This document shows positions 6,999 to 14,346 of a stretch of 19,418 nucleotides of DNA, one piece after another. Below the pieces are notes generated by a model. The model was given only the letters and a program-made list of their open reading frames with translations, was not told the DNA's origin and made no database searches. The DNA lies in the NCBI RefSeq assembly GCF_001280005.1, contig NZ_LGDW01000061.1, positions 1-19,418 of the forward strand. Direction: 5' to 3'. This DNA is from Streptomyces sp. NRRL WC-3618 (GTDB lineage: Bacteria > Actinomycetota > Actinomycetes > Streptomycetales > Streptomycetaceae). The position numbers were made by a program, and so were the translations under genes. Every line of letters begins with the position of its first letter. The first letter of the stretch is position 1.

Positions 6999-8470
6999 GC
7001 ATGAACGGGACGAACGGGAGGATGGCCGCTGCGTCCGTCGGCACCGACGCGGGGCTGCTCGCACCCACCTGGGCGGGCACGCGGGCGGCGGCCGAAGTGA
7101 CCGACGAGGCATGGCTCCAGGCACTGCTGGACGTGGAAGTCGCCCTGTCGCAGGCTCAGTTCGAGGTCGGCCTGACACCTGCCGCAGCGCTCGCGTCGAT
7201 CGCCTCCCAGGCCCACGCGGACCGCCTGGACCTGGTCGCCCTGGCGCACGCGGCCCGAGGCGCCGCCAATCCGGTGGTCGCGCTCGTCGCGGCGTTCACC
7301 GAGGTGGTCGCCGCGAAGGACCCCGCCGCCGCCGAGTACGTCCACCGGGGTTCGACCAGCCAGGACATCCTGGACTCGGCGGCCATGCTGATCGCCCGCC
7401 GCGTGCTCACCCTGATCGCCATCGACCTCGAACGCACCGCCACCGCCCTGGCCGCACTCGCGGACACCCACCGCCACACCGTCCTGGCGGCCCGCACCCT
7501 GGCCCAGCACGCGGTACCCACCACCCTCGGCCTGAAAGCGGCGACCTGGCTTCGGCTCGTCATGGACGCCCTGACCCGGGTACGGGCGGTGGCCGGTGAG
7601 CTCCCCGCCCAACTGGGCGGTGCGGCGGGCACGTTGGCCGCATACCGGGAGTACGCGGCCCTGGACGGCGGCGCGGGCAGGTCACCCGAGGCGGGCGAGG
7701 GCGGAATCGAGTTACTGGCCCCCTTCGCGAAGGCGCTCGGGCTGGCTGAGCCGACGCTGCCGTGGCACACCGTACGCACGCCGATCGCCGAACTGGGCGC
7801 GGTACTTCAGCTGGTCACCGGGGCGCTCGGCAAGTTCGCGCTGGATGTGCAGACACTGTCCCGTACGGAGATCGGCGAGCTGTCCGAGCCGGCGGCGGCG
7901 GGACGCGGCGCCTCGTCGGCGATGCCGCAGAAACGCAACCCGGCCCTCGCCACCCTCATCGTGTCGGCGGCCCGCCAAGTCCCTGCGTACGCACTGGTTT
8001 TGGCGCAGTGTCTGCTGGCCGAGGACGAACGCCCCGCCGGTGCCTGGCACGCCGAGTGGCAGCCGTTGCGGGAGGCACTGCGGCTGGCGGGCGGCGCGGC
8101 GCACACGGCGGTGGAGCTGGCGGAGGGCCTGATCGTCCACCCGGAACGCATGCTGGCCAACCTCGACCTGACCGGCGGAGCGATCGTCACCGAACGACTG
8201 GCGGTCGCACTGGCCCCGGTGCTCGGCAAGGCGCCCGCGAAGAAGCTGCTGTCGACGGCCTCGGCCGAGGCCGCCGCCACCGGCCGCCCGCTCGCCGAAA
8301 TCCTCCTGGCCCACCCGGAGTTGGCGGCCCGACTCACTCCCACCCGCCTGTCGGACCTGCTCGACCCGACCCGCTACACGGGCGCGGCGGACGCACTGGT
8401 CGACCGAGCACTGCGCGCATACGAGGACAGGAACGAGGGCGACCAGAGCGTCGTCCGACGGGCGAAGTGA
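6995..8470 (+). CDS. Fumarase/aspartase-superfamily lyase, candidate nitrosuccinate lyase (CreD/FzmL-like)
   Basis: This 491-residue protein has the superfamily signatures: STSQDILDSA (residues ~115-124), a QHAVPTTLGLKAA region with the general-acid His, and the mobile catalytic loop ASSAMPQKRNP (306-316, Ser307/Ser308). Within the superfamily it resembles 3-carboxymuconate cycloisomerase-type and CreD-type proteins rather than purine-pathway adenylosuccinate lyase. Next to the CreE-like flavoprotein it would split nitrosuccinate to fumarate and nitrous acid. Leu240 is encoded by TTA (7712-7714), again implying bldA control. ATG 6995 overlaps the upstream stop (ATGA); ATG 7001 is an alternative. 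It is the last gene of the operon. A PcaB-type cycloisomerase is the main alternative, but no protocatechuate-pathway neighbours are present. Confidence 0.83.
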   Translation: MSMNGTNGRMAAASVGTDAGLLAPTWAGTRAAAEVTDEAWLQALLDVEVALSQAQFEVGLTPAAALASIASQAHADRLDLVALAHAARGAANPVVALVAAFTEVVAAKDPAAAEYVHRGSTSQDILDSAAMLIARRVLTLIAIDLERTATALAALADTHRHTVLAARTLAQHAVPTTLGLKAATWLRLVMDALTRVRAVAGELPAQLGGAAGTLAAYREYAALDGGAGRSPEAGEGGIELLAPFAKALGLAEPTLPWHTVRTPIAELGAVLQLVTGALGKFALDVQTLSRTEIGELSEPAAAGRGASSAMPQKRNPALATLIVSAARQVPAYALVLAQCLLAEDERPAGAWHAEWQPLREALRLAGGAAHTAVELAEGLIVHPERMLANLDLTGGAIVTERLAVALAPVLGKAPAKKLLSTASAEAAATGRPLAEILLAHPELAARLTPTRLSDLLDPTRYTGAADALVDRALRAYEDRNEGDQSVVRRAK

Positions 8471-8585
8471 GAACAGGCAAGAAGGAGGTTCGCATTCCTC
8501 AGCAAACCCGCAGAAGGGTACCGACCGCCTGCCACAAGGAACGCTTTCGTCGTTTTACGCTCCGTCGCCTGAATTGCGCTGGGTA

Positions 8586-9425
8586 TTACTCCTTGGTTCC
8601 CCACGCACAGAACAGCTGTGGATAAGACAGTACCGCGTCCGCGGCGGTCAGTTCCTGGGCCAGCCGTGCCTCGAATGTCTCAAGTCCGACCTCCTCGACT
8701 GTCGCGGCACCCGACTTCTCGATAAGCGGGAGCATCGTCTTGACAATCCCCGCGAACAACGCGGCGCCGTCCGGATCGCCGGGGACGAACTGGCGATGGA
8801 CAGCCATCGTCCCGAGAGGCCGCAGACCCGCCTCTCGCAGTACTCCCACCAGCGCCGGTCCGAGCCCGGTGGCGACCTTCGCCTGCTTGAAGGCCTCGGT
8901 CAGCCAGAACACGCTCCGGGATGCCAAAGGCGTCGCGGGTCGCGAACCGGAGGCCGTCAGGTCCATTTCCACCGGGGCCACCACGCCGCCCGGACGCAGC
9001 AGTTCAGCCTGCGTCCTCAGCACGGCGGCCGGATCCGGCGCGTACATCAGGATCGCGCGGCCGACGATCGCGTCGAACGGGCCGCCGGTGGCCGGTTCGT
9101 GCATGTCGCCCTGAACGAACCGAACGTTGCTGACCAGCTTTTGGCGGGCACGGAACTCGGCGAGCGCGATGGCGTCCGCCGACTGCTCGATACCGACGAC
9201 CGCGCCGTCCGGCCCGACCAGTTCGGCGGCGAGGAGCGATACGTCGCCCGCCCCGGATCCGAGGTCGAGGACGCGCATGCCAGGGCCGATTCCGGCCTCC
9301 CGCAGCAGGGCTCGGGTAGCAGGTTCGAGAATTCGGCCCTGGAAGGTGAGCCGATCCAACTCCTCGGAGTCGCTCCCCAATTGATAGTCATCCTGAACCG
9401 CACTCATGACTTTGTCCGTTTCCAC
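8586..9425 (-). CDS. Class I SAM-dependent methyltransferase
   Basis: This 279-residue protein has methyltransferase motif I RVLDLGSGAG (residues 51-60), the acidic residue ending strand 2 (GIE80), FVQGDMHEP, and FDAIVGRAILMYAPDP followed by LLRPGGVV (motifs II/III). This is the UbiE/Methyltransf_11-like fold. The substrate is unknown. It lies opposite to the operon and converges on it with 115 nt between stops. It could methylate the cluster product or be an independent insertion. The start used is GTG (complement of 9423-9425); ATG at 9407 (residue 7, MSAVQDD) is equally plausible because neither has a strong ribosome-binding site. Its DNA is slightly less GC-rich than the operon. Confidence 0.88.
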   Translation of the reverse strand: METDKVMSAVQDDYQLGSDSEELDRLTFQGRILEPATRALLREAGIGPGMRVLDLGSGAGDVSLLAAELVGPDGAVVGIEQSADAIALAEFRARQKLVSNVRFVQGDMHEPATGGPFDAIVGRAILMYAPDPAAVLRTQAELLRPGGVVAPVEMDLTASGSRPATPLASRSVFWLTEAFKQAKVATGLGPALVGVLREAGLRPLGTMAVHRQFVPGDPDGAALFAGIVKTMLPLIEKSGAATVEEVGLETFEARLAQELTAADAVLSYPQLFCAWGTKE

Positions 9426-10636
<1,211 letters not shown>

Positions 10637-10639
10637 ACC

Positions 10640-10750
10640 CGGCTCATCTGCTTCAGCGGAGCGGACTTCAACGACAAGGCCCAGGCGTCGTCGGAGGCGA
10701 ATCCCGACGTCCAACTGATCGACCTCGCGGCCCTCTACAGGCCCGCGTGA
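10640..10750 (+). pseudogene. C-terminal tail of a DUF234-type AAA ATPase (remnant)
   Basis: A 36-codon open stretch ends in TGA and encodes LICFSGADFNDKAQASSEAN followed by PDVQLIDLAALYR. This recalls the closing segment of actinobacterial ATP-binding proteins with a C-terminal DUF234 domain (an LFSRSGF...V-x-LVDL-x-x-LY pattern). There is no ATPase body upstream; the sequence joins directly to the ligase fragment. I recognised it from the pattern only, so the family name is tentative, but its isolation indicates a gene end left by recombination. Confidence 0.45.
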
Positions 10751-10941
10751 CACAGGCCACCCCTGGGCGGCGGCGGCGAACAACCGTACTGTCCGGTGAT
10801 GTGGACCATGGCACGGTAGCCACCCGCACCGGGAAACGCCACACCGTCCAGCGAACCAGAACCGCCCGCGCCGCCAACTGGCGGCCGGACGTTGCCCTTG
10901 GCCCCCGCACCCCTTCCCCGTGGGGACGTTCGCACCCGTGT
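10751..10941. other. Unassigned spacer in the remnant zone
   Basis: No convincing reading frame, RNA gene or hairpin was found here. Short minus-strand frames encode Gly/Pro-rich sequence without recognisable motifs and look like shadows of high-GC DNA. It probably consists of further eroded coding or mobile-element sequence. Confidence 0.5.
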
Positions 10942-11115
10942 GTTGACGGTCGCGGACGGCCGGAGCGGGGTCAGCGCCAGGTGGTGAACGGTGTGCTGTG
11001 GCGGTGGCGGGGACCGGGCGCCCTAGCGTGACCTGCCCGAGCACTGTGGCCCGTGGCAGGCCGTCTACGAAGGATTCGTCCGCTGGGAGACAGACGGGAC
11101 CTGGGCGAAGCTGCG
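10942..11115 (+). mobile_element. Decayed IS5-like transposase fragment
   Basis: Frame 1 encodes GRPERGQRQVVNGVLWRWR, the N-terminal part of IS5/DUF4096-type transposases. The match continues in frame 2 with AP-stop-RDLPEHCGPWQAVYEGFVRW and DGTWAKL. Intact family members read GAPWRDLPE here, so the TAG at 11024-11026 is a Trp-to-amber change, and a 1-base indel lies just before it. No DDE catalytic region and no clear terminal inverted repeats remain. The element is dead. It marks past transposition between the FabG-like gene and the Rieske gene. Confidence 0.7.
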
Positions 11116-11118
11116 TCC

Positions 11119-11154
11119 TGGTCGAACGCTGCTTCAACGACCTAGCATCGACGC
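11119..11154 (+). promoter_or_regulatory. Possible promoter giving a leaderless Rieske transcript
   Basis: TAGCAT (11143-11148) is a fair -10 element and lies 7 nt before ATG 11155. About 18 nt upstream is TGGTCG, a weak -35. No ribosome-binding site precedes the ATG, so a leaderless mRNA beginning at the A of ATG fits. The evidence is positional only. Confidence 0.3.
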
Positions 11155-12267
11155 ATGCGTTTATGGCGGAGTCATGACACGTTCGGGTCCCTCCCCCGCG
11201 ACCCCCGAGCCGACGAGTATCCGATGCCGTTCGTTCCGTACGGCTGGTACGCCGTACTGCGCAGCGCCGAGCTGCGGCCGGGCAAGGTCGTCAGCCTGCA
11301 CTACTTCGGCCGGGCGCTCATCGCCTTCCGGGGCACCGACGGCCGGGCGACCGTCCGGGACGCGCACTGCCCGCACTACGGCGCCCACCTGGGCGCCGGC
11401 GGCAAGGTCGTGGACGGCACGGTGGAGTGCCCGTTCCACGGCTGGCGGTTCGGCACGGACGGCAGGTGCGTCCAGGCGCCGTTCGCCGTCCACACCCCCA
11501 AGGTGTCCCTCGGCGGCTTCCCGGTCCGCGAACACAGCGGACTCGTCCTCGTGTACGCCGGGCCGGGCGAGCCGTCCTGGGAGGTACCGGAGATCCCCGA
11601 GACGGCGTCCAAGGACTACGCCGCCCCGATCGACGACACCCGCCGGGCGCGCGTCCACGTCCAGGAGATGCGCGAGAACATCGTCGACGAGTCCCACTTC
11701 CACTTCATCCACGGCCAGAGCGAACCCCCGGTCCAGGCCTGGAGCGAGGACGGCCCCTACGCCGAGGCCCGTGGCCGAATCGCGCGGCGCGTCCTCGCCT
11801 GGGACATCAACAACACCTTCGACGCGTTCATGTACGGGCCGGGCATCATGGTCGTCCGCGTCCACGGCCCCGTCCTGTCGGTGACAGCGGTCGCCCTCAC
11901 GACCCCGGTCGACGACCGCACGAGCGAACTCCGGACGCTGTTCTACGTCCGCAAGCCCGCCCGGTTCCCGTTCCGGTTCCTGACGCCCGCCCTGAAGCTC
12001 GTCTTCCGCAGGGAGGCCCTGGGCGAGGTGAGCGAGGAGGTCGAAATCTGGGACCACAAGATCCACCAGCCCCGCCCGGTACTGCTCCCGCACGAGAAGG
12101 GGATCAGGGTGATCCGGCGGTGGTACGCGCAGTTCTACCCGTCGCCGGCCGGTCCGATCCCGGCGCCACGTCAGGCGACCGGGGCGGCCGGGACCGGGCA
12201 GCCGGAGAGCGCGGACCCGGTTCGGACGAACGCCCCCTCAGGCCACCGAGGACCGGCCATCGGATGA
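11155..12267 (+). CDS. Rieske [2Fe-2S] non-haem iron oxygenase (KshA-like)
   Basis: This 370-residue oxygenase component hydroxylates or otherwise oxidises an organic substrate using electrons from a separate reductase. The Rieske cluster ligands are Cys72-x-His74 and Cys92-x2-His95 with the canonical 17-residue gap. The mononuclear iron site is in NIVDESHFHFIH (Asp178, His181, His186), with a downstream Asp in WDHKIHQP as the likely third ligand. The length and a C-terminal RRWYAQFY recall 3-ketosteroid 9-alpha-hydroxylase oxygenases (KshA) and cholesterol-type Rieske enzymes. The last ~40 residues are low-complexity and probably dispensable. Codon 3 is TTA (11161-11163). ATG 11224 (residue 24, MPFVPYGWY) is an alternative start that would remove the TTA. 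No reductase gene is adjacent. The 3' end overlaps the convergent regulator by 30 nt. Confidence 0.88.
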   Translation: MRLWRSHDTFGSLPRDPRADEYPMPFVPYGWYAVLRSAELRPGKVVSLHYFGRALIAFRGTDGRATVRDAHCPHYGAHLGAGGKVVDGTVECPFHGWRFGTDGRCVQAPFAVHTPKVSLGGFPVREHSGLVLVYAGPGEPSWEVPEIPETASKDYAAPIDDTRRARVHVQEMRENIVDESHFHFIHGQSEPPVQAWSEDGPYAEARGRIARRVLAWDINNTFDAFMYGPGIMVVRVHGPVLSVTAVALTTPVDDRTSELRTLFYVRKPARFPFRFLTPALKLVFRREALGEVSEEVEIWDHKIHQPRPVLLPHEKGIRVIRRWYAQFYPSPAGPIPAPRQATGAAGTGQPESADPVRTNAPSGHRGPAIG

Positions 12268-12609
12268 CACGCCGTCGTCCGGCCGCCCGCTGTCATGGGC
12301 GGTGAAGACGAAGGCCGAGTGGTCACCGTCCAGGTCGATGGTCAGCGACGCGTCCAGCGCCTTCGCCAGGCGGGTGAGCAACGGCAAGGTGGGTACGGAG
12401 TCTCCGCCCTCGATGTGGGAAAACTGCGGCTGGGTCATACCGACCCGCCGCGCCAGCTCGGACTGCGACAGCCCCAGCCCCGTACGGCGGTCATGAACGG
12501 CTTGGGCAAGAGCAAACGCGTACCCGGCCTCCACATACGCGGAAGTCTCCGCGACCTGCTCTTCCAGGAGCTTCCGCGTCCGACGGGTCTTCCACTCGGA
12601 GTGGTTCAC
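12238..12609 (-). CDS. XRE-family helix-turn-helix regulator (antitoxin-like)
   Basis: This 123-residue DNA-binding protein has a Cro/C1-type domain at about residues 37-90, with LSQSELARRVGMTQPQFSHIEG as the two HTH helices followed by PTLPLLTRLAKALDASL. The N-terminal half (EWKTRRTRKLLEEQ...YVEAGYAFALAQAVHDRR) is the helical extension seen in HigA-type antitoxins. The GTG start is preceded by AAGGAGG about 10 nt upstream on the minus strand. It overlaps a preceding short frame by 4 nt (GTGA), the arrangement expected after a toxin gene. It would repress its own promoter and neutralise a RelE/ParE-type toxin, but the toxin seems to be missing apart from its tail. Confidence 0.87.
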   Translation of the reverse strand: MNHSEWKTRRTRKLLEEQVAETSAYVEAGYAFALAQAVHDRRTGLGLSQSELARRVGMTQPQFSHIEGGDSVPTLPLLTRLAKALDASLTIDLDGDHSAFVFTAHDSGRPDDGVSSDGRSSVA

Positions 12610-12689
12610 AGTGCCTGTTCCTCCTTGCTCCGGTCGTAGGTGTGCTCGGCAGGACCGTGCTCCCCTTTACCTGTACGCGCCCTGCGCAT
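12606..12689 (-). pseudogene. Probable C-terminal remnant of a RelE/ParE-type toxin
   Basis: A 27-codon frame ends in a TGA that overlaps the GTG of the XRE gene. Its EHGPAEHTYDRSKEE ending resembles, as I remember them, the C-terminal tails of Streptomyces RelE/ParE-family toxins encoded just upstream of such antitoxins. The conserved toxin core is absent: upstream the DNA passes into an AT-richer stretch and then into the divergent hypothetical gene. The short frame may still be translated and would keep the antitoxin translationally coupled. The family match is from memory. Confidence 0.4.
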
Positions 12690-12769
12690 AGTAGGAAAAT
12701 TGGAGGCCTGGTGGTCGTCGGGCCGGTCCTCGATCCCAGGCCTTCCACTCGCCGTAGAGAGGATCGAAT

Positions 12770-13270
12770 GTGGCCTCGGATCACGACATGCTGTGGGGTC
12801 GTTGTTCGCTTCTGGGCCGTGTCCTGCTACCGCTGGTGGACCATGAGCCATGGCGGCAAACTCGTCGCCATGAGAACCTGCGGGCCTGGGACATCGACCC
12901 AGCGGCAGGTGAGCGGCTGATCGAGATCTTCGCGGCCCTGGCGGCCCATGCTGTCGCGGTCGACGCTTCCTTGTCCGCCGCGGAGTTGGATGCTCTGTCC
13001 CTCAGGGTCGTCGCCGACGCGGCGACCGGCAAGCGCGACTACGAACTGCTCGCCGGGCTCCCGGACACCTTCGTGGACGACCGTGACGGACTCGCGGTCA
13101 ACGTCTTTCGCCTGCACGCCTACAGGGGTGAGCATTACAGCCTCCGGCTCACCCGGCTGAGCAGGGAACTGCACCATGCGCTGCTGGTCCTCGCCGAACG
13201 CGCACCAATACGGTCACCCACGTGCGGAGACGCCTTCCGCCGGGCGGCCGAGGCCGGCCTACCCCAGTGA
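12770..13270 (+). CDS. Hypothetical actinomycete protein
   Basis: This 166-residue predicted cytoplasmic protein has no recognised domain. Codon usage with G/C-rich third positions supports a real gene, as does GAGAGG about 8 nt before the GTG start. The middle part (SAAELDALSLRVVADAATGK, then DYELLAGLPDTFVDD) looks globular and helical. There is no signal peptide or membrane segment. It diverges from the XRE gene, with about 160 nt between starts. The stop is overlapped by a GTG in frame with the next open frame, but I do not think that GTG is used. Confidence 0.6.
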   Translation: MASDHDMLWGRCSLLGRVLLPLVDHEPWRQTRRHENLRAWDIDPAAGERLIEIFAALAAHAVAVDASLSAAELDALSLRVVADAATGKRDYELLAGLPDTFVDDRDGLAVNVFRLHAYRGEHYSLRLTRLSRELHHALLVLAERAPIRSPTCGDAFRRAAEAGLPQ

Positions 13271-13518
13271 CAACGGAGATCCGACAAGCGGAGGCCGCAC
13301 TGCCAGCCGCAGTTGGTGGCGGTGGCCTGGCGACTCCCCCGCACGGCAGGTGTCACCAAGGGCGGCGCCGATCTGCGGTGTCTGGTGGACCGACTCAACG
13401 GCAGTTGCCGGTACCCGGCGCAGCAGCGGCGTACGGTCCGGAGGGCGGCGTGGATTCGGTGGTCACCGAAGCAACTGGCCAGGCACACCGGAAGATCCGG
13501 CAGGGCAGACTGTGCGAG
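13271..13518. other. Intergenic stretch without a convincing gene
   Basis: All frames show mixed third-position composition and Arg/Gly-rich translations. The frame of the next gene extends back through here to a GTG at 13267, but GC at third positions drops to roughly two thirds by eye, well below the neighbouring genes. This is probably non-coding or degraded sequence. Confidence 0.5.
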
Positions 13519-14247
13519 GTGAACGTCTATGGCCTGGTGCACCGCGAGCCCGCTCCCGAAAGGTACGGGCGCCTGCGCGTACAGAGCACCGATCTCAGTC
13601 CGGCCCACTGGCTCACCCAACGCGCCCCCGGGCACGGCGACTTCGGCACGGTGGCGGGCGTCGCCGCGCCCGGATACGCCGCCTACGCCCGGGTTCTGCA
13701 TCCGGCGTCCCTGCGCGAGCAGCCGGTGCGATGGTCAGTGGTGGCCTCCGCCCATGGGCGCGGGATGGCGCCGGGCACGGACTGGCACGAGCTGATCGGG
13801 ATGGACCGCGACTACCCCAACGCCTCCGACTACGGCCTGCCTGGCGTCTGGGACGAGCACCCTGCGGAGGGTCCCACCCCGCCCGCTGTCGCCCGGGCCC
13901 TGATCCCCGTCCTGGCCCGGCACACCCAGACCCCCGAGCACTGCTGGTACGGCCTGTGGCACGGCTACGGGCGCTTCGACTTCGACCGGATGCCGTCCTT
14001 CGAGACGCCCGGCCGGGACGAGGTGCTGCTCGCCGGCACACTGGCCGAAGCCGTCTCACCGGTGTCCATGGACGAATTCGCCGAGCTGCCAGACCTGTGG
14101 TGGCCGCAGGACCGCGCCTGGTGCCTCGGCGGTGACGTGGACCTGGTAAGCACCTACGTGGGTGGATCCGATGCGCTGATCGCCGAACTACTGGCCGCAC
14201 CGGAGCTGGAATCCCACCGGGTGGCTCCCCACGACGGAGTCGGCTGA
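13519..14247 (+). CDS. Hypothetical Streptomyces protein, possible partner-type or regulatory protein
   Basis: A 242-residue form from GTG 13519 covers the conserved-looking part: STDLSPAHWL near the N-terminus, APGYAAYARVLHPAS, VRWSVVASAHGR, then Trp-rich segments (HCWYGLWHGYG, ELPDLWWPQDRAWCLGGDVDL) and STYVGGSDALIAELLAAPELE at the end. I recall similar 'hypothetical proteins' widely in Streptomyces with the order HPA, WxxxA, W-x-G-x-W-x-G-x-G and YVGG, but no function is known to me. There is no signal peptide or membrane segment. The start is uncertain: the frame stays open up to 13222, but codon bias favours a start near 13519. Confidence 0.6.
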   Translation: MNVYGLVHREPAPERYGRLRVQSTDLSPAHWLTQRAPGHGDFGTVAGVAAPGYAAYARVLHPASLREQPVRWSVVASAHGRGMAPGTDWHELIGMDRDYPNASDYGLPGVWDEHPAEGPTPPAVARALIPVLARHTQTPEHCWYGLWHGYGRFDFDRMPSFETPGRDEVLLAGTLAEAVSPVSMDEFAELPDLWWPQDRAWCLGGDVDLVSTYVGGSDALIAELLAAPELESHRVAPHDGVG

Positions 14248-14256
14248 ACCCGCCGC

Positions 14257-14314
14257 GCGGGCGGCTGGGGGCTGCCGGGCGCACCGTCTGGAGCCACCCG
14301 GATCAGCGGGCTCC
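14257..14314. terminator. Hairpins between convergent genes, possible bidirectional terminator
   Basis: CCGCC (14257-14261) and GGCGG (14267-14271) form a 5-bp stem 10 nt after the upstream stop. GGAGCC (14290-14295) and GGCTCC (14309-14314) form a second 6-bp stem. Neither is followed by a T-run, as is common in Streptomyces. The position between two converging stops fits termination of both transcripts. Confidence 0.35.
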
Positions 14315-14346
14315 CGTACCGACGCGCGGTAGGTGTCACCAACTCC

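Noticed and set aside
12690..12851. Upstream extension of the short frame before the XRE gene to 12851
   Set aside because: Residues before the ATG at 12689 have no recognisable features, and the extension overlaps the start of the better-supported divergent gene at 12770.
13267..13518. Early GTG start (13267, GTGA overlap) for the hypothetical gene ending at 14247
   Set aside because: Third-position GC falls well below that of neighbouring genes and the translation is Gly/Arg/Gln-rich. The overlap is probably chance.
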